From Nocardia salmonicida NBRC 13393 (GTDB lineage: Bacteria; Actinomycetota; Actinomycetes; Mycobacteriales; Mycobacteriaceae): 64,000 bases of DNA. How positions within the stretch are numbered: the first letter of the stretch is position 1; each line of letters opens with the position of its first letter. The stretch is from positions 62,001-126,000 of the forward strand of contig NZ_BDBR01000023.1 of NCBI RefSeq assembly GCF_001613085.1. The letters are read 5' to 3'. The notes beneath the pieces are model-generated. The model did not search any database. It had not been told where the DNA came from and saw only the letters and a list, made by a program, of their open reading frames with translations. The position numbers and the translations under genes are program-made. This document shows positions 12,001 to 24,203 of the stretch, in pieces.

Positions 12001-15000
12001 GCCGTAGCGACTTCCAGGTGAAGTACCACGGCCAGCGCGTCGAGCCCGGCGACATCGAAGCTGCCATGCACTCGATCGATGCGGTCGCCCGCGCGGTCGC
12101 GATCGTCACCGAGGACCGGATCACCGCCTATGTCACGCCGATGCCGGGTGCGGCACTCGACGGGCTGGAGGTGCGCCGTGCGCTCACCCGGCTACTGCCG
12201 TCCTACTTGGTTCCTGGCGCGGTGCTGGTGCTCGACACCTTGCCGCTCAATGCGAACGGCAAGCTGGACCGCGCCGCGCTGCCCCATCCGGACATCGACG
12301 ACGCGGACGAATTCCTCGCCCCGCGCACCGACCGGGAAGCCGTGCTGGCCAAGATCGTCGCCGAGATCGTCGGCGCCGACCGGGTCAGCGTCGGCGCCGA
12401 CCTGTTCGACATCGGCGTGAACTCGCTGTCGGCGGCCCAGATCGCGGCCAGGGCCGAAGCCGCCCTGCGGGTTCGGGTCGGTGTTCGCGACATCTTCGAG
12501 GCCCTCACCATCGCGGCGCTGGCCGAACGGATCGCGGTGCGCGACCGCTACGCCGGCGTGCCGCTGGTGCACCGCAACGAGCTCGCCGAGATTCCGTTGG
12601 CGGCGGCGCAGCGGCGCATCTGGATCCTCAACCAGCTCGACCCCGCCTCCGGTGCGTACAACATCGGATTCGCGGCCCGGCTGACCGGACCGCTCGACGT
12701 AGTGGCGCTGCGTGCGGCGATGACGGATGTGATCACCCGCCACGAGACCCTGCGCACGATCTATCCCGCGGTGGGCGGGCAACCGCACCAGCTCGTCCAG
12801 GACGGCACGGTCGGCGCCACGGATATCGAACTCGCCTCCCTCGACGATCCGGCGCTGCTGGCAGATCGCCTGCGCGATGCGGTGCAGTCGGGCTTCGACA
12901 TCGCCACCGACACGCCGGTCCGCGTGCGGCTCTATCGCACGGATGCCGATGAACACGTCCTGATCCTGGTGGTGCACCACATCGCCGCAGATGGTGCGTC
13001 GATGGCGCCGCTGGCCCGAGATGTGTTCGCCGCCTACCGGTCTCGTCGCACCGACACGCCACCGCTGTGGCCGGCGTTGTCCGTCGACTACGCCGACTAC
13101 GCGGTCTGGCAGCGTGAGCTGCTCGGTGCCGAGGACGACCCCACATCCCTGGCGGGGCGCCAAATCACCTACTGGCAGCGAATTCTCGCCGACGCCCCTG
13201 AACTGCTCGCCCTGCCGACCGACCGTCCACGGCCCGCGGTGCTGACGATGGACGGCGGCAGTGTCGGGTTCACCGTCGAGCCGGCGTTGCACGAGGCTGT
13301 CGTCGACCTCGCTCGCCGTGAGGGCGCCACGGTGTTCATGGTTCTGCACGCCGCGCTGGCGATCCTGCTCTCGCGCACCGCCCACACCGACGACGTCACG
13401 ATCGGCACCCCGGTGAGCGGTCGCGGACGCCCCGAACTCGACGATCTGGTCGGGATGTTCGTCAACACGGTGGTCCTGCGCACTCGCGTCGCCGAGCGAC
13501 TGTCGTTCCGGGAATTCCTGACGGAGGTGCGCGGCACGGATCTGGAGGGGCTCGCGCACGCGGACGTGCCGTTCGAGCGTCTGGTCGAGGTGCTCGACCG
13601 GGCCGGGTCGACCGCGTACTCACCGCTGTTTCAGGTGATGCTCGGCTTCCGCAATGCCGATCCCACGCGTTTCGAACTCGACGATATCGACGTCGAGGTG
13701 CTCGATCCCGATGTGGCGCAGGCCAAAACCGACCTCACGGTGTTGCTGAACGAGCGCGCCGACGGAGCGGGCATCGACGGCGAGATCGTCTACGCCGCCG
13801 ACCTGTTCACCGAGGCCACCGCGACTCGATTCGCCGAGCGCCTCCTGCGCGTTCTCGCCACGATCACCACAGAGCCGGACGTGACCCTCGAGGCCATCGA
13901 CCTGCTGAGCCCCGAGGAGACCGCACAGCTGCTGCCCGCCGGGCGCGAGACAGCGGTGGCGCCGAAGACGCTGCCCGCGCTGCTCGCCGCCGCTGCCGCC
14001 GACCCGATGGCGACCGCGCTGATCGGTGACGACGAAACCCTGACCTACGGCGAACTCGACCTGCGATCCGACCGGCTCGCCGTGCTGCTCGCCCGGGCGG
14101 GTGCGATGCCGGGAACCTATGTCGCCCTGGCTGTCCCGCGGTCGGTGGCCTTCCACGTGGTGCTGTGGGCAATCGCGAAAACCGGTGCGGCGTTCGTGCC
14201 GATGGATCTGCGTTATCCCGCGGATCGGTTCGCGCACATGGCCCAGGACTCCGGGGTCACGCTCGGGGTGACACTGAGCGCGGCGCGTTCGTCGCTGCCC
14301 GACACCGTCGACTGGGTGTGCCTCGACGACGAGCAGGTGATCTCCGAACTGTCCACCGCGTCACCGGATCACCACTTCGCGGCGGCGCGCCTGGATGATG
14401 CCGCCTACCTGGTGTACACCTCCGGCTCGACGGGCAAGCCGAAGGGTGTGGTCGTCACGCACGGGGGTCTGTCGGCCTTCGCGGCGGCGAAGCACCAGCA
14501 CTATCAGGTGGATAGAGCGTCGAGGGTCCTGCAGGTCTCCGCGCCCGCGTTCGACGCGGTGATGATGGAAACGCTGATGGCCTATGACGCGGGTGCCGCC
14601 CTGGTCATCTCGCCCGCCGAGGTGTTCGCCGGTGCGGAACTGACCGAACTGATTCGTACGCACCGGGTTTCGCACACGTTCATGACACCCAGCGTGCTGG
14701 CGACCTTGCGGCCCGAGGGCCTCGACGCGCTGGAGATGCTGACGATCGGCGGCGAAGCGCTCTCCGCCGAACTCGTCGCCGCGTGGGCGCCGGGCCGTCG
14801 CTTCCACAATGTGTACGGACCGACCGAGACCACGATCGCGGTCTGTGTCAGCTCCGAGTTGGCACCGGGTGATCCGATCACCATCGGCACCCCGATCCCC
14901 GGGGTGCGCGCCGTCGTGCTCGACGCTCGGTTGCGACCGGTACCGGTGGGCGTGGTCGGTGAGTTGTATCTGTCGGGTAAGGCGCTGGCGCGTGGATACC

Positions 15001-18000
15001 TGAATCGGCCGGGGGCGAGCGCTGCCGCGTTCGTGGCCGACCCGTACGGTGCGCAGGGCACCCGGATGTATCGCACCGGTGACCTGGTGCGCTGGAGCGC
15101 TGAGCACACCATCGAATACGTGGGTCGCGCCGACTTCCAGGTCAAGATCCGCGGTCAGCGCGTGGAACTCGGTGAGATCGACGCGGCGCTGGTGGCCTGC
15201 CCGAACGTCGCCACCGCGGTCACCGTGAGCAGGCGCGGCAACGCGGGACAACCGCTGTTGGCCGCCTATCTGGTGGCTGACGAGGGTCGAACGATCGATA
15301 CGGCCGCGATCCGCGAGCAGATCTCGGGCGCGCTGCCCGAACACATGGTGCCCGCCGTGTTCACGGTTCTCGATGAGATGCCGGTGTCGTCGACAGGCAA
15401 GGTGAACCGGCGCGCACTGCCCGAACCCGATGTCGAGGTGCCGGATTCGGTGGTCACGGCCGCGGCGACCGAACTGGAAGCGACCATCGCGGGGATCTTC
15501 GCCGAGGTGCTCGGTGTGGCCTCGGTGGGGGCCGACGAGTCGTTCTTCGCACGCGGCGGTGACTCGATCATGTCGATCCAGCTGGCATCGCGATTGAAGA
15601 CGGCCGGCGTGGTCGTGACGGCACGAGACATCTTCGAGCACCGGACTGTTCGCGGACTGGCCGTCGTGGCCGAGGACGCGGGACGGGTGACCCTGGAAGA
15701 ACTGCCCGGTGGTGGCATCGGGGAGGTAGCGCGGACCCCGATCGTTTCCTGGTATCTGGATCGTCCGGCCGGTGACCGGTTCGCGCAATCGTTGCTGGTC
15801 GAGTTGCCCGGCGACGCACGGGAGACCGACGTGGTCGCCACGGTCGGCGCCGTGCTCGACCGACACGACATGCTGCGCGCACGACTGAGTGGCACGGAGG
15901 TCGACGCGCACCTCGAGGTCTTGCCGCGCGGCGCGATCGATGCCCAGCGGGTGGTGTCGGTGCGTACCTTCGGGACCGAGAACATGCCTGGCAGCATGGG
16001 GTTCACGGCGCTCGTCGAGGACGCGCTCGAGGAAGCGTCGGCCCGACTGAGTCCCGTCGATGCAGCGATGATGCAGGTCGTCTGTCTGGTGCCGGACCCC
16101 GGCGTGGCGTCGCCGGGGCGCGCGCTGATCGTGATCCACCACCTGGTGGTCGACGGTGTGTCCTGGCGCATCCTGATCCCCGACTTCGTCTCCGCGTGGC
16201 AGCAGCTCGGCGAGGGCCGAGCGGTCGAGCTGCCCGAAGTCGGCACATCGATGCGCCGCTGGGCGCAGGCCGTGACGTCGGCAGCCGACAGCCGTGTCGA
16301 CGAGCTCGCACTATGGCAGCGAATGGGGTCCCGTCCCGAACCGCTGCTCGGGCGGGCCGCACTCGACCCGACTGTCGACGTGCACGCCACGGTCGAGCGG
16401 ATGACGCTGATCCTTCCTGTCGCCCTGACTACCGCCCTGATGGGTGCGGTGCCACGTGCCGCGCATGCCACCACCGACGACGCCCTGCTGGCGGGTCTCC
16501 TGCTGGCACTGGGTCGTTGGCGCGCCGAACGCGGCGTCGAGCACCGTGGTGCGCGGATCCTGCTCGAAAGCCACGGGCGCGCGGAACAGCTCGCCCCTGG
16601 CGCCGACCTCTCGCGCACCGTCGGCTGGTTCACCAGCGCCTACCCGGTGGACCTCGACATCGACGGCACCGATCCGCGCGCCGCCGTGAAGGCGGTCAAG
16701 GAACAGTTGCGGGCCGTGCCCGACAAGGGCATCGGCTACGGCATGCTGCGGTACCTCCACGCGGCGACGGCCCCGCAACTGGCGGCGTCGGCCGAACCGC
16801 AGATCAGTTTCAACAACCTGGGCCGTGCGGGCGTCGATCTCGCGGCGCTGTCCGGTGTCGCGTGGATTCCCGCCGGGGAGGACTTCGACCACCAGGCGGC
16901 CTTCGACCCCGACATGCCCGCCGCGGCGACACTGTCCATCGATACCAGCATCGTCGACACCCCCGACGGTCCGGTTCTGTCCGCGCAGATCGGTTACGCC
17001 ACAAGGCTTCTCGATGACAGCGAGGTCCGCGAACTGCTCGACGAGTGGGCCGCCGCACTGCGTGAGATCGCGGAAATATCGGCACGAGAACATGATTGGG
17101 GTCTGTCCCCGTCCGATACACCGTTGGTCGCGCTGACCCAACAGGACCTGGACATCTTCACCGAACGCTACGGGCCGATCGAGGCAGTCTGGTCGTTGGC
17201 GCCCTTGCAGGCGGGACTGCTGTTCCATGCCGAGCTGGCCGTGGGCGAACTCGATGTGTACACGGCGCAGTCGGAGATGACCCTCACCGGGCCGGTCGAC
17301 GAGGCCCGGCTTCGGCAGGCCGCGACGGACCTGCTGCGGCGGCATCCGAACCTGCGAGCCGCGTTCACCCGAACGATCGATGGTGCTGTCGCGCAAGTTG
17401 TTCCGGTGGATGCCACCGTGCACTGGCGCACCGTCGCGGCTGCTGAGGCGACGCTGCCGGAGATCCTCGCGTCCGAACGCGAGCGGACTTTCGACCCCGC
17501 CGATCCGCCACTGGTGCGATTCGTGCTCGTCCGGGTCGCGCCCGCCGAGTTCCGGCTGATTCTGACCGCGCATCACCTGCTGCTCGACGGTTGGTCACTG
17601 CCGTTGCTGCTGCGCGATCTGGTCGGGCTCTACGCGGCCGGTGCCGACGCGAGCCTGCTGCCTCCGGCGCCGTCCTACGGCGACTACCTGGGCTGGCTGG
17701 ACCGGCGCGACACCACCGCCGGGTTCGAGATCTGGCGCGAGACGATGGCGGGCTTCACCGAACCCAGCCTGATCGCCGAAACGGTCGGCGAGGCCACCGT
17801 CGAGGTACCGACCGACCTGACCATCGATCTCGACGACGACATCACCACCGCCCTGACCGAACTCGCTCGCGCATGCGGCGCCACGATGTCGACGATCGTG
17901 CAGTTCGCCTGGGCGACGGTGCTGGCCAACCAACTCGGTCGCGAGCGGATCGTGTTCGGCGAGACGGTCTCCGGCAGGCCGGCCGAGGTGCCGGGCATCG

Positions 18001-21000
18001 AGTCGATGATCGGGCTGTTCATCAACACGCTCCCGGTCCCGGTCCATGTACAGGGTGACCGGACCATCACGGCCGCGCTGGAACAGTTGCAGGCGAACAA
18101 GACCCGGCTGCTCGATCACCATCACATCGAACTGTCCGGCATCATGGCCGCGGTCGGCGGCGGACAACTGTTCGACACCCTGGTGGCGTTTGAGTCCTAC
18201 CCGGTCGACAGCAGCGGACTCGGCGACGCCGACATCGACGGGGTCCGGGTCACCGACGTGGTCGGCACCGATGCCGCGCACTACCCGATCACCGTGCAGG
18301 CCCACCACACCGACACCTTGCACATCCGGGTGCGGTACCAGGCGGCTCGGGTCGACGGCGCGACCGCGGCCGGGCTGGCCGACCGTATCGAGCGCGTGCT
18401 GCGCGCCGTCGCCGCCGACCCGAGCGGGCGCGTCGGCGACATCGACCTGCTGTCGGCGGCCGAGCGCGCGGCGCTGGTTCCGGCCAGAGGCTCGGAGGGG
18501 GTGGCGCCCGAGGCGTTGACGGAGCTCTTGCGGCACGGCGCGACCCGGCACCCGGACGGTGTGGCGGTGATGAGCGGGTTCGAGACGGTGAGCTTCGCCG
18601 AGCTGGATATTCGCGCGCATCGGTTGGCGCACTGGCTGATTCAGCGCGGCGTCGACACGGGCGACACCGTCGGCGTGGTCATGCCGCGTTCGACCTCGTT
18701 GATCACGACGATCTGGGCGCTGGCCGAGGTCGGGGCCGCGAGTGCGCTGCTCGATCCGCGCAACCCGGATGAGCGGCTCGCGGTCATGCTGTCCGACTGC
18801 GGCGCCCGCGTCGTGTTGACCGTCGACGAGGTGAGCGACGGAGTGCCGGAAGGGGAGTGGGCACGGTTGGTCGTCGACGATCCGGCCGCGTTGCGCCAGA
18901 TCGCGGACCAACCGGCGCGCGCTGTCGCGCGCACGGTCCGCGACACCGACTTGGCCTATGTCATCTACACCTCCGGAACCACCGGCAGGCCCAAGGGGGT
19001 AGCGGTCACCCAGGCTGGCATGGCGAATTTCGCCACCGAGCAGCGGGATCGGTACCAGGTGACCCCGGAATCGCGGGTGCTGCAGTGTGCCGCACCAGGA
19101 TTCGACGCGGTCATGCTCGAAGTCCTGATGGCCCACCCACACGGCGCTACGCTGGTCATCTCACCGCCCGACACCTACGCGGGCACCGAGTTGGCCGGCA
19201 TCATCCGGGACAACGCGGTCACCCACGCCTTCCTCACACCGACCGTGCTCGCGACCATGTCACCGAACGGGCTCGACAGCCTCGCGGTACTGGTCGCCGG
19301 TGGTGAGGCGGTACCGGCCGAACTCGCCGCCCTCTGGGCGCCGGGACGCCGACTGTTCAACGGCTACGGACCCACCGAGACCACCATCATGGTCGCGATC
19401 AGCGAGCCCCTTTCGCCTCCCGCGCCCATCACCCTGGGCGGCCCGATTCGCGGGACCTCCACCGTGGTGCTGGATTCGCACCTGCGGCCCGTGCCGATCG
19501 GGGTGACCGGCGAGCTCTACGTCAGCGGTATCCAGCTGGCGCGCGGATACCTCGGCCGGCCGGCCGCCACCGCCACGACATTTCTCGCCAACCCCTACGC
19601 CCCGGGCACCCGGATGTACCGGACGGGCGACCGCGTTCGCTGGACGGCCGACCACACGCTCGACTACGTCGGCCGTGTCGACCATCAGGTCAAGATCCGT
19701 GGCCAGCGGATCGAACTCGGCGAGATCGAGGCCGTCCTCGCCGAACATCCCGCCGTCGCCCACGCGGTAGTGCTGCTGCGTACCGACGACCACGGCACGG
19801 ACCGGCTCGTGGGCTACCTCATCGGTGACGCCGTCGACCCCGAGCAGGTGCGCGCCTCGGCCCGCCGCCGACTGCCCGCCCACATGGTTCCCGACATCTG
19901 CGTGGTGCTGGGGCAGCTGCCACTGACCACCACCGGAAAGCTCGACCGTGGCGCTCTACCGATGCCGGCCTTCGCCGCCGTCGGCTACCTGGCGCCGAGC
20001 GATCCGACCGAGCGCCTCGTCGCCGAGGTCTGCGCCGAAGTGCTCGACCTACCCCGAGTCGGCATGCGGGACAACTTCTTCGACCTCGGCGGCAACTCGC
20101 TGACCGCGACGAGGCTGACCGCGCGACTGAGCTCGGCACTGGGCATCCGGGTGTCGGTGCGCGACCTGTTCGAGTACCCGAGAATGGTCGACCTCGCCGC
20201 CCGGCTCACCGGCCACGACCACGTCGAACGTCCCGCACTGACCCGGCGGCCCGACAGCGGCCCGGTGCCGCTCTCACCCGCCCAGCAGCGGATGTGGTTC
20301 CTCAACCAGCTCGACGCCTCCGTGGGTGCCTACAACGTGCCCTTGGTGATTCGGCTGAGCGGAGGGCTCGACATCTCGGCGCTGCGCACTGCCTGCGCGA
20401 TGGTGATCGGGCGACACGAATCTTTGCGCACGAAATTCCCTGTGGTAGAAGGTATTCCGCAACAGGTGATCGTCGACGCTGACGAGGTCGTGCCCGACCT
20501 GATCCCGGTCGCCATCGAGGAATCGGTGCTGCCGAAGGCCGCCACGGCAGTGCTGTCGGCCAGCTTCCAGGTCACCGCGGCTCCGCCGGTGCGGGCCGAA
20601 CTGTTCGACCTCGGGTCAGACGAGTACGTGCTGGTGATCGCCATACACCACATCTGCGCGGACGGCCTTTCGATGATTCCCCTGGCTCGCGACGTCGCGG
20701 CCGCTTATCACGCCGTGACCACCGCGAGCTCGCCCGCATGGCCACCGCTCACCGTGCAGTACCCCGATTACGCACTGTGGCAGCATGCTCTGCTCGGCGA
20801 CGAGCACGATCCGGAGTCGCTGCTGTCGCGGCAGCTGGACTTCTGGCGAGACACGCTCGCAGGGCTGCCGGAACTGCTCGAGCTGCCCACCGATATGCCC
20901 CGCCCGTCGGTCGCGTCCATGCGGGGCCGGATCGTCGACTTCGCCATCGAGGCACGGCTGCAGGAGCGCATCGGCGCGGTCGCGCGGGCGGCCGGCGCGA

Positions 21001-24000
21001 CGCCGTTCATGGTGGCGCACGCCGCGTTGACCGTGCTGCTCGCGCGGCTGGCGGGCACCGGCGATATCGCGGTCGGCACACCGGTGTCCGGGCGCGGGGA
21101 ACGCGAACTCGACGATCTGATCGGCATGTTCGTCAACACTGTCGTCCTGCGTACAGCGGTGTCGGCCGATCAGCCCTTCGACGCGCTCCTGGCCGACGTC
21201 ATGGCCGCCGACCTGGCAGCGCTCGCGCACGCGGAGGTCTCCTTCGAACAGGTCGTGGAGGCGCTGAACCCGACGCGTTCGACCGCGCACCTGCCGCTCT
21301 ATCAGGTGACGATCGATTACCAGAACCTCGATCAGGTGGTCCTCGAACTGCCGGGGATCACGGTGGAACCGGTCGAGGACTACATCGAACAAGCACAGTC
21401 CGATCTCAACGTGAAGCTGGTCGAACGCTTCGACGCCGACGGCAACCCGCTGGGCACACTCGGCCGATTGACCTACGCCACCGACCTTTTCGTCGAAGAA
21501 TCGATGGAGCGGTTCGCGCAGTGGTATGTGCGGATCCTGGAGGCGGTGACCGCGGACCCGCAGGCCGTGATCGGCGACATCGAGTTCATGGAACCGGCGC
21601 AGCGCCACGAGGTTCTCGATGCGGCAGGTGTGGCGGGCGCGCAGGTTCCTGAGGAAACGATCGGTGGTCTGTTCGCACGACGGGTGGCTGTCGCCCCGGA
21701 TTCGGTCGCGGTGACCGATGGGACGACTGTTCTGACCTACGCGGAACTGAATCGGCGCGCCGAGGCCGTCGCCGCCCGGCTGATCGCGGCGGGCGCCGGT
21801 CCCGAAACGCTGGTGGCCGTGGCGTTGCCGCGCACCGCTGATCTGGCGGTCGGACTGTTGGCCGTGGTCATGTCGGGTGCGGGCTATCTGCCCCTGGATG
21901 TGGCGTATCCGGCCGAGCGGCTGCGCTTCGTGCTCGACGACGCGCGACCGGTGGCGATGCTGACCACCGCGACGATGTCTTCGCAGGTGCCCGAATTCAG
22001 CGGGCCGATACTGCTTCTGGACGACGACGCGGTCGCCGAGAGCGGGCACGACGGTGCCGCGCGCCCGGACAATGTCGCCTACATGATCTATACCTCCGGC
22101 TCCACCGGTCGGCCGAAGGGTGTCGCGGTCACCCACCGCGACGTGGTCACCCTGCTCACGAACGCCGCGGAGAATTTCGACGTCGGGGCCGACGATGTGT
22201 GGACGCTGTTCCATTCCTACGCTTTCGATTTCGCAGTCTGGGAGATGTGGGGCGCACTGCTCTCAGGTGGGCGTCTGGTGGTCGTCGATTACGACACCAC
22301 CCGCACACCCGACGCCTTCGTCGAGCTCGTGGCGCGCGAACAGGTCACCGTGCTGAGCCAGACGCCGTCGGCGTTCTACGGATTCGTCGACGCGGAGCGC
22401 CGCTACCGTGGCGCGGACGGCGACGAGCTGGCGTTGCGCTACATCGTGTTCGGCGGCGAAGCGCTCGACCAGGCCCGGCTGACCGGCTGGTTGCTCGCCC
22501 ACCCGGCGGGCTCGCCGCGACTGGTGAACATGTACGGCATCACCGAGACGACGGTCCACGTCAGCTATGCCGAAGTCGATCAGGCCGGTACCAGCGGGAT
22601 CGGCCGTGCTTTGCCCGGTATGGCGGTGTACGTGCTCGACGAGCGGTTGCGGCCGGTGCCTGCCGGTGTCGCCGGTGACCTCTATGTCGGCGGCGGACAG
22701 CTCTCGCGCGGCTACCACGGCCAGGGCGCGCTCACCGCGGGCCGATTCGTCGCCGATCCGTTCGGCACGCCGGGTAGCCGCCTGTACCGGACCGGTGACG
22801 TCGGCCGGTGGCGTCGCGGCGAACACCGACTGGAACTGGACTACCTCGGACGCGCCGACGCGCAGATCCAATTGCGCGGTTTCCGCATCGAATTGGGTGA
22901 GGTGGAATCGGCGCTGCTCGGCCATCCCGGCGTTGCCCAGGCGGCTGCCGCGGTGCACCGACACGCCAAGGACGTCGACCAGCTGATCGGGTATGTCGTG
23001 CCCGTCGACGGGCAGGAACTGGACCCGGCGCAGGTTCGTGACACCGCCGCGAGGCTGCTCACCGGTTACATGGTGCCCTCGGCCATCGTGGTGCTGCCGG
23101 CGCTGCCGGTGACGGTCAACGGCAAGCTCGACCGAAACGCCCTGCCCGCGCCCGACTTCGAACCGTCCGAACGCGAATACGACGAGCCGCGAACACAGTC
23201 CGAGATCGCGATCGCCGAGGTGTTCGCGCACACCCTGAACGTGGCCAGGGTCGGGGCCGCGGACGGATTCTTCGACCTCGGCGGCAACTCGCTGCTGGCG
23301 ACCATGGCCGTGGCAGAACTCCACGGCCGTGGAGTCCGGATCGAGCTGCCGTGGATGTTCGACGACGCGACACCGCGGGCACTGGCCCGCAGAGTCGACG
23401 AAGCCGAGGGCGGATCGGGCATGCAGGTGCTGCTGCCGCTGCGGCCCGCGGGTGATGCCGCACCACTGTTCGCGATCCACCCGGCGGGCGGGCTCGCCTG
23501 GTTCTACGGCGGACTCGTGGGGCATCTGCGCGGCGACCGGCCGGTATTCGGCTTGCAGGACCCGCACGTCGTCACCGACGAACCCGGCGCCACCTCGATC
23601 GATGAGCTCGCACACCGCTACGTCGACGAGATCCGCCGAACCCAGTCCAGCGGGCCCTACCACCTGCTCGGCTGGTCGCTGGGCGGCGAGATCGCCCATG
23701 CGGTGGCGACTCGACTACAGGAGCAGGGCGAACAGGTCGCGCTGTTGGCGATGATGGACAGCGCGGTCGGCGCCCCGCCGATCACGCCCGACACCGGTTC
23801 CGCACCGGGCGAGTTGATGGCTGATCTGCTGGGTGGCTGGCGGGAACTGTTCGACCTCGGCGACACCGTCACCGCGAGCACCACCGAGCAGGCCTGGCAG
23901 GTGGTCCGCGATCAGATCACCGGCACCGGTTTGTTCACCGCCGACCAGATCGACCGGGTGATGGAAAGCTTCTCCACCGCAGGCGAACTCGCCGACGCCT

Positions 24001-24203
24001 ACCGGCCCCGGACCTTCGACGGTGACCTGATCTTCTTCACCGCGGGCAAGGATCGTGACGACACCGAAGCCGTCGCCCAGACGTGGCGACCCCATGTCAC
24101 GGGCCGCATTCACAACACCGTTCTCGACGCACGCCATCTCGAGCTGACCCACCCCTCCGCGCTGGCCGTGATCGGCCCGATCCTCGAAGGATTCATGCAC
24201 TGA
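1..24203 (+). CDS. Seven-module non-ribosomal peptide synthetase, 5' end outside the window
   Basis: Assembly-line enzyme that selects, activates and joins amino acids into a peptide and releases it through a C-terminal thioesterase. The frame is open from the window edge, and the first visible residues already lie inside a condensation (C) domain, so the true start is upstream. Counting residues from position 15, the order is C 1-410, A 418-925, PCP ~960; C 1018, A 1475, PCP ~2013; C 2070, A 2535, PCP ~3076; C 4th 3130, A 3590, PCP ~4135; C 4190, A 4650, PCP ~5182, E 5235-5690; C 5710, A 6165, PCP ~6692; C 6745, A 7210, PCP ~7756; TE 7805-8062. Every C domain keeps an intact HHxxxDG motif. 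A MbtH partner is not visible here. The stop codon overlaps the next start (TGATG), so the methyltransferase is probably co-translated. Domain order is certain; substrates are inferred. Confidence 0.97.
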   Translation, partial: GPLEVALFNRAVHEACEETESLMVRVVEVEGRPYQVVDRGITFNELVLDLGTHGDPMSAALEWMRNDYTRPVDLTQHQLAITRLIRISDDLHLWYARAHHLVIDGYGAFNVLSRVAEHYNAMLEGRPPARLMAVPLRDIAAEEQAYRAGSRFEADRRYWLDKVVDLPAPTGLSGRSARAGTVDEVAARELPAELWTLLDRRSAELDASAAQVVVAAFAAFFTRMTGADEVVLSVPMSARVTVKLRNAAAMLANMVPIRFAIDDATTVAQLVKASIAELISALRHQRYRFEDLRRESPAIDNSANTFGPVLNILFFDSEIRLGDAVGRYHALTSGALEDLQINLYRTGPNAPLLIELHGNGNLYSKRDIDAHADRFIEFLRRFIGADSDERVVELPLVSSAQEDAIVDESAGVEGIAPAETLVDSLARQADSTPLAEAVTADGETITYRDLDERSTRLARRLIARGAGPGALVALALPRGTRLIVAMLAVLKSGAAYLPLDLGHPSERLEYIVGQADPTVVIVEDSALAVGGDRLVLEPGDDLDGAADPITDEDRTAPLRPDDAAYVIFTSGSTGRPKGVVISHRSAVTYLANACAALDIRADDVWTWLHSVAFDYSIWEVFGPLVTGGRVVVVDTLTARAPDELVRLTAREGVTVFSQTPSAFYQFAAARRRHLAAETPDGELALRVVVLSGEGLDPAALAPWYQDNPAGPVLVNSYGITETTVFVTRTEMSADLAVPGAPSVIGTALPGLRTYVLDRRLRPTPVGAWGEIYVAGTQLARGYLGQPALSAGRFVADPWGAPGERMYRSGDVARRNHDGELEYRGRADQQVQLRGFRIELDEVRAALLAHPAVASAAVVVHRADTDAARLVGYVVVTGTDCDVDAVVAQAGSLLPDYMIPNVVMVVDELPLTVNGKLDLRALPEPAAAATASYVAPRTEAEETVAQVFAEVLGVERIGAFDSFFEVGGNSLTAAGAVVRVADATECELSVRDLFANPTVAGFAEYVGRARRRVRPALAPIARDGLLPLAPAQHRMWLINRVDPESAAYNIPLVLRLSGRLDSAALRAALGDVLDRHESLRTRYPAHDGHGTQEILSTEATLTEFSCVPEHVEEQRLADRLRELTADGFDVCARPPLRAVLLTTGHDSHVLVLVLHHICCDGASLAPLAVDFATAYAARSQQIAPDQLPPRVQYADYADWHRRLLGDETDPDSLAADQLQYWTTQLADAPAVLELPSDRPRPDRRSMRGGVVATTLPARTYADIERLARAADLTPFMVVHAALAVLLARLSGTGDIVIGAPLAGRGEPDLAPLVGMFVNTVALRTPVRGDESFAGFLERVKDIDIDAFAHGDLPYDRVVEELDPRRSGAYAPVCQVYLSFDNTELPRLTLPGLTVDVLDPGAEPAKVDLVVTIDANAAHTGDVALRINYATDLFDPATVEQMAARLRRILDAVVANPSVPVGDVELLSTAERGALQPVQGADAVPGVPLADLLARGAAISPDGPAVVSGTEQLDFTELDALSNRFARRLLDEGARPGEVVAMVLPRSLDFVVAVWSVAKTGAALVLIDPRNPQDRIRSMLADSAPRVVLTSAEVEGAAPEGPWALLVVVDPVSRAVTAGYSSAPVTDIDRGRPVHPGDVAYVIYTSGTTGVPKGVEVTNQGLANFAAEQQDRYDVEPTVRVLQAAGPGFDAVMLEILLAHPGGAALIVSPPEIYAGAELAELIRAQGVTHAFLTPTVLGSMSPENLECLRVLVSGGEALTADLGATWAPGRRLFNGYGPTETTIMVAISDPISPQGPITIGGPIRGISAQVLDARMQPVPVGTAGELYVGGVQLARGYLGRPTVTAASFVADPRGAGTRMYRTGDLVRWTSEQTLQYLGRADHQVKIRGQRTELGEIEAVLAQDPSVTHAVVVIHDSTGADRLVGYLVGAGIDAERVRATARDRLPAHMVPDVCMVLDRFPLTASGKLDRVMLPEPVFPHTAADIAPRTPAEQLVADVYREVLGATRVSALDNFFDLGGNSLTATKVAARLSDAFGTDVAVRALFETPTVDALARELASIGPQAGPGTGHRRLVPQQRPDRIPLSPAQARMWFLNQFDTSAAVYNVPVVVRISGPLDVDALRSALADVIDRHETLRTRYPDSDSGPWQEILAPHSEPRLTCAEVTEAEIADRIAHETALGFDVSTEVPFRVALLRTAAEEWTVVLTVHHIAIDGSSLAPLAADLAVAYRARMAGETPALTPLPVQYADYTLWQRRNLGTQDDPASVTADQIRYWVAALADLPQMLDLPTDRPRPARQSYRGATMSATIPADLHRDIIALARRHDSTLFMVTHAAFAVLLARLSGTEDIAVGTPVAGRGEPALDPLIGMFVNTLVLRVRVDPAAPFTQVLDRARECDLGAFDNAGIPFEQLVEVLNPPRSTAHEPLTQVGFSFQNIDIPTLQLGGLTVAADLVEPGVAKYDLHLTLVDTMDSNGAPGDMQVEFGYATDLFDESTIAPIFERFLAILRGVVADPGLPVGDLPLLSPRELDELSLRESGPDAPTDGSTIADLFAKQVTATPERTAVIDGDSDDVLTYAAFAAEVNALARVLIGHGIGPGSLVAVAMRRSVDLLTALYAIHATGAAYLPLDPDHPVDRLRTVLTAARPDGVLIRDDIDLPTRAPVWRLSDLSPAATDTSPVTDADRIRPLRPNDLAYVIFTSGSTGVPKGVALTHEAVVNQLRWLTAHYRIGVGDVLLLRTPATFDLSVWELFTAPTSGAALVVAGREDHIDPAAVAGLIARHDVTVVDFVPSLLSAFLDLASPDDLATIRQVLCIGEALDSETVARFREVSQARIDNLYGPTEAAVSVTAYEIGELDGPVVAIGTPEANVVAHVLDARLRPVPSGVTGELYLGGIQLARGYHDRADLTAAAFVADPFGSVPGARLYRTGDLVRWDTTGRLRYVGRRDSQVKIRGLRVELGDIEAAFRAHDQIGAAIVRVHQVADGQVLVAYTVSDEAIAPDSLRTYLLGRLPAYMVPAQMIRIDAVPLTPNGKIDYRALPAPDTRVGSTRYRAPSGIVEETIAGVIGELVQTPWIGADENFFTLGGNSLLATRVLSRIGEVLGVTIPVRAIFEAPTVAELARWVERQRAVGDVAGPVAAVRPERIPLSPAQSRMWLLNQLDPESASYVVPLSISLDGDLDTEAMRAALHDVIERHEILRTTYPAHDGTPAQVVLSAEEVVASCDLAVRPVSTDVLIEELTRFFGVGFDVAVGAPLRVALFRITETAHALALSVHHINCDGYSVAPLAADIIEAYRARRVGAAPEWAPLPVQFADYALWQRELLATPDSAPGRDLLYWRTQLAGLPDVLALPTDRPRPLEQSHRGATVHAEVPAHVAEAVAASARRDGVTPFMVAHTALAVLLAQLSSSDDIAIGIPYAGRGDRSLDHLVGMFVNTLVLRTRVRPEQRFADLIELTRRTDIEAFDHAAVPFEQLVEVLNPARSTAHSPLFQVMLAYQNMAPAQLDVPGLEIAGIDVGADAAICDLLLMITEDRGPHNEITGMNLRLTYATDLFDDTTARRFTEQLVRVLDAVTADAQTVVGEIDLADETTRTRLLRPHDAPLVSPHRTLVDAFDEQVARTPDAPAIRVPGGRVLTYREFDADVNRLARHLIDLGAGPETTVAVAIHRSIDMVTAVYAVVKSGAAFVPLDPDYPTARLAHVVAVAQPLLVVTVTGDESSLPDELSRVRLDELDLSTQPAGPVGNDERRAPLRADNTAYVLFTSGSTGAPKGVALSHAATTHQLAWAQAEFPHDASDVVLHKTPITFDIAVWELFWPLQTGAQIVVAEPGGHRDPGYLAQVIADERVSTVHFVPSMLDVLLEHPGTTQLSSVRYLFPAGEALAQRTAERAGQVFDRAEVVNWYGPAEAEVVTAYRCTTDPAAPQSVPIGYPVTGMSAYVLNARLRPVPAGVVGDLYVSGAQLARGYQDRPDLTCGVFLADPFGAPGERLYRTGDLVRWTPTGALEFFGRSDFQVKYHGQRVEPGDIEAAMHSIDAVARAVAIVTEDRITAYVTPMPGAALDGLEVRRALTRLLPSYLVPGAVLVLDTLPLNANGKLDRAALPHPDIDDADEFLAPRTDREAVLAKIVAEIVGADRVSVGADLFDIGVNSLSAAQIAARAEAALRVRVGVRDIFEALTIAALAERIAVRDRYAGVPLVHRNELAEIPLAAAQRRIWILNQLDPASGAYNIGFAARLTGPLDVVALRAAMTDVITRHETLRTIYPAVGGQPHQLVQDGTVGATDIELASLDDPALLADRLRDAVQSGFDIATDTPVRVRLYRTDADEHVLILVVHHIAADGASMAPLARDVFAAYRSRRTDTPPLWPALSVDYADYAVWQRELLGAEDDPTSLAGRQITYWQRILADAPELLALPTDRPRPAVLTMDGGSVGFTVEPALHEAVVDLARREGATVFMVLHAALAILLSRTAHTDDVTIGTPVSGRGRPELDDLVGMFVNTVVLRTRVAERLSFREFLTEVRGTDLEGLAHADVPFERLVEVLDRAGSTAYSPLFQVMLGFRNADPTRFELDDIDVEVLDPDVAQAKTDLTVLLNERADGAGIDGEIVYAADLFTEATATRFAERLLRVLATITTEPDVTLEAIDLLSPEETAQLLPAGRETAVAPKTLPALLAAAAADPMATALIGDDETLTYGELDLRSDRLAVLLARAGAMPGTYVALAVPRSVAFHVVLWAIAKTGAAFVPMDLRYPADRFAHMAQDSGVTLGVTLSAARSSLPDTVDWVCLDDEQVISELSTASPDHHFAAARLDDAAYLVYTSGSTGKPKGVVVTHGGLSAFAAAKHQHYQVDRASRVLQVSAPAFDAVMMETLMAYDAGAALVISPAEVFAGAELTELIRTHRVSHTFMTPSVLATLRPEGLDALEMLTIGGEALSAELVAAWAPGRRFHNVYGPTETTIAVCVSSELAPGDPITIGTPIPGVRAVVLDARLRPVPVGVVGELYLSGKALARGYLNRPGASAAAFVADPYGAQGTRMYRTGDLVRWSAEHTIEYVGRADFQVKIRGQRVELGEIDAALVACPNVATAVTVSRRGNAGQPLLAAYLVADEGRTIDTAAIREQISGALPEHMVPAVFTVLDEMPVSSTGKVNRRALPEPDVEVPDSVVTAAATELEATIAGIFAEVLGVASVGADESFFARGGDSIMSIQLASRLKTAGVVVTARDIFEHRTVRGLAVVAEDAGRVTLEELPGGGIGEVARTPIVSWYLDRPAGDRFAQSLLVELPGDARETDVVATVGAVLDRHDMLRARLSGTEVDAHLEVLPRGAIDAQRVVSVRTFGTENMPGSMGFTALVEDALEEASARLSPVDAAMMQVVCLVPDPGVASPGRALIVIHHLVVDGVSWRILIPDFVSAWQQLGEGRAVELPEVGTSMRRWAQAVTSAADSRVDELALWQRMGSRPEPLLGRAALDPTVDVHATVERMTLILPVALTTALMGAVPRAAHATTDDALLAGLLLALGRWRAERGVEHRGARILLESHGRAEQLAPGADLSRTVGWFTSAYPVDLDIDGTDPRAAVKAVKEQLRAVPDKGIGYGMLRYLHAATAPQLAASAEPQISFNNLGRAGVDLAALSGVAWIPAGEDFDHQAAFDPDMPAAATLSIDTSIVDTPDGPVLSAQIGYATRLLDDSEVRELLDEWAAALREIAEISAREHDWGLSPSDTPLVALTQQDLDIFTERYGPIEAVWSLAPLQAGLLFHAELAVGELDVYTAQSEMTLTGPVDEARLRQAATDLLRRHPNLRAAFTRTIDGAVAQVVPVDATVHWRTVAAAEATLPEILASERERTFDPADPPLVRFVLVRVAPAEFRLILTAHHLLLDGWSLPLLLRDLVGLYAAGADASLLPPAPSYGDYLGWLDRRDTTAGFEIWRETMAGFTEPSLIAETVGEATVEVPTDLTIDLDDDITTALTELARACGATMSTIVQFAWATVLANQLGRERIVFGETVSGRPAEVPGIESMIGLFINTLPVPVHVQGDRTITAALEQLQANKTRLLDHHHIELSGIMAAVGGGQLFDTLVAFESYPVDSSGLGDADIDGVRVTDVVGTDAAHYPITVQAHHTDTLHIRVRYQAARVDGATAAGLADRIERVLRAVAADPSGRVGDIDLLSAAERAALVPARGSEGVAPEALTELLRHGATRHPDGVAVMSGFETVSFAELDIRAHRLAHWLIQRGVDTGDTVGVVMPRSTSLITTIWALAEVGAASALLDPRNPDERLAVMLSDCGARVVLTVDEVSDGVPEGEWARLVVDDPAALRQIADQPARAVARTVRDTDLAYVIYTSGTTGRPKGVAVTQAGMANFATEQRDRYQVTPESRVLQCAAPGFDAVMLEVLMAHPHGATLVISPPDTYAGTELAGIIRDNAVTHAFLTPTVLATMSPNGLDSLAVLVAGGEAVPAELAALWAPGRRLFNGYGPTETTIMVAISEPLSPPAPITLGGPIRGTSTVVLDSHLRPVPIGVTGELYVSGIQLARGYLGRPAATATTFLANPYAPGTRMYRTGDRVRWTADHTLDYVGRVDHQVKIRGQRIELGEIEAVLAEHPAVAHAVVLLRTDDHGTDRLVGYLIGDAVDPEQVRASARRRLPAHMVPDICVVLGQLPLTTTGKLDRGALPMPAFAAVGYLAPSDPTERLVAEVCAEVLDLPRVGMRDNFFDLGGNSLTATRLTARLSSALGIRVSVRDLFEYPRMVDLAARLTGHDHVERPALTRRPDSGPVPLSPAQQRMWFLNQLDASVGAYNVPLVIRLSGGLDISALRTACAMVIGRHESLRTKFPVVEGIPQQVIVDADEVVPDLIPVAIEESVLPKAATAVLSASFQVTAAPPVRAELFDLGSDEYVLVIAIHHICADGLSMIPLARDVAAAYHAVTTASSPAWPPLTVQYPDYALWQHALLGDEHDPESLLSRQLDFWRDTLAGLPELLELPTDMPRPSVASMRGRIVDFAIEARLQERIGAVARAAGATPFMVAHAALTVLLARLAGTGDIAVGTPVSGRGERELDDLIGMFVNTVVLRTAVSADQPFDALLADVMAADLAALAHAEVSFEQVVEALNPTRSTAHLPLYQVTIDYQNLDQVVLELPGITVEPVEDYIEQAQSDLNVKLVERFDADGNPLGTLGRLTYATDLFVEESMERFAQWYVRILEAVTADPQAVIGDIEFMEPAQRHEVLDAAGVAGAQVPEETIGGLFARRVAVAPDSVAVTDGTTVLTYAELNRRAEAVAARLIAAGAGPETLVAVALPRTADLAVGLLAVVMSGAGYLPLDVAYPAERLRFVLDDARPVAMLTTATMSSQVPEFSGPILLLDDDAVAESGHDGAARPDNVAYMIYTSGSTGRPKGVAVTHRDVVTLLTNAAENFDVGADDVWTLFHSYAFDFAVWEMWGALLSGGRLVVVDYDTTRTPDAFVELVAREQVTVLSQTPSAFYGFVDAERRYRGADGDELALRYIVFGGEALDQARLTGWLLAHPAGSPRLVNMYGITETTVHVSYAEVDQAGTSGIGRALPGMAVYVLDERLRPVPAGVAGDLYVGGGQLSRGYHGQGALTAGRFVADPFGTPGSRLYRTGDVGRWRRGEHRLELDYLGRADAQIQLRGFRIELGEVESALLGHPGVAQAAAAVHRHAKDVDQLIGYVVPVDGQELDPAQVRDTAARLLTGYMVPSAIVVLPALPVTVNGKLDRNALPAPDFEPSEREYDEPRTQSEIAIAEVFAHTLNVARVGAADGFFDLGGNSLLATMAVAELHGRGVRIELPWMFDDATPRALARRVDEAEGGSGMQVLLPLRPAGDAAPLFAIHPAGGLAWFYGGLVGHLRGDRPVFGLQDPHVVTDEPGATSIDELAHRYVDEIRRTQSSGPYHLLGWSLGGEIAHAVATRLQEQGEQVALLAMMDSAVGAPPITPDTGSAPGELMADLLGGWRELFDLGDTVTASTTEQAWQVVRDQITGTGLFTADQIDRVMESFSTAGELADAYRPRTFDGDLIFFTAGKDRDDTEAVAQTWRPHVTGRIHNTVLDARHLELTHPSALAVIGPILEGFMH
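3060..6190 (+). other. NRPS module 2: C-A-PCP, Val-like
   Basis: The C domain opens with the LAPAQHRMW core and has HHICCDG near nt 3461. The A domain pocket reads D-A-L-F-V-G-G-I-M, which keeps the D-A-L/F-x-x-G-G frame of valine-type pockets. The carrier has GGNSL near nt 6050. The pocket is the same as in module 6, and the C-terminal half of the A domain is also very similar there, so both modules probably load the same aliphatic residue. Confidence 0.75.
6225..9380 (+). other. NRPS module 3: C-A-PCP, substrate unclear
   Basis: The C domain has HHIAIDG near nt 6619. The A domain belongs to the clade with a TFDxxVWELF stretch followed by FVPSxL. Its pocket reads D-L-W-D-L-I-L-V-S, with an aspartate at 278 and isoleucine at 301 that match no signature I know. 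The carrier has GGNSL near nt 9240. No epimerase follows, and the next C domain (HHINCDG) shows no extra dual C/E histidine motif. A D-residue here would therefore need direct loading of a D-amino acid or a partner racemase. Confidence 0.7.
9405..12540 (+). other. NRPS module 4: C-A-PCP with altered core motifs
   Basis: The C domain has HHINCDG near nt 9808. The A domain pocket reads D-I-W-H-F-A-W-V-V. The alanine at 301 and the V-V pair recall proline pockets (D-V-Q-x-x-A-H-V-V), but tryptophan at 239 does not. Two core motifs depart from the other six modules: the A5 motif reads GPAEAE instead of GPTE (near nt 11690), and the carrier reads GVNSL instead of GGNSL (near nt 12415). The phosphopantetheine serine is kept, so the carrier may still work. 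Substrate not assigned. Confidence 0.7.
12575..17090 (+). other. NRPS module 5: C-A-PCP-E, D-Ile-like
   Basis: The C domain has HHIAADG near nt 12976. The A domain pocket reads D-A-M-F-T-G-V-I-A, close to isoleucine-type pockets. The carrier is of the GGDSI type (near nt 15558) that typically precedes an epimerase. The epimerase follows with [10 protein letters not shown] (near nt 16138), an [14 protein letters not shown] stretch and GIGYG, all intact. It is the only epimerase in the visible protein. Epimerising L-Ile at the alpha carbon would give D-allo-Ile. Confidence 0.8.
17140..20215 (+). other. NRPS module 6: D-accepting C-A-PCP, Val-like
   Basis: This C domain starts with [11 protein letters not shown] and has HHLLLDGWS near nt 17571, the form expected of a DCL domain that accepts a D-configured donor, which fits the epimerase just before it. 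The A domain pocket reads D-A-L-F-V-G-G-I-M, identical to module 2. The carrier has GGNSL near nt 20088. Confidence 0.8.
20255..24203 (+). other. NRPS module 7 with terminal thioesterase, Thr-like
   Basis: The C domain has HHICADG near nt 20647. The A domain pocket reads D-F-W-S-V-G-M-V-H, a clear threonine-type signature with the usual [11 protein letters not shown] context. The carrier has GGNSL near nt 23280. The type I thioesterase carries GWSLGG (nucleophile serine near nt 23680) and a late histidine in ARHLELTH. A terminal TE of this kind releases the chain by hydrolysis or macrolactonisation; which one cannot be read from the sequence. Confidence 0.85.

Noticed and set aside
1-24203. 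Similar A, C and PCP domains as DNA repeats or recombination hot spots
   Set aside because: Most similarity between modules is the normal conservation of NRPS domains; only the module 2/6 pair is close enough to report.
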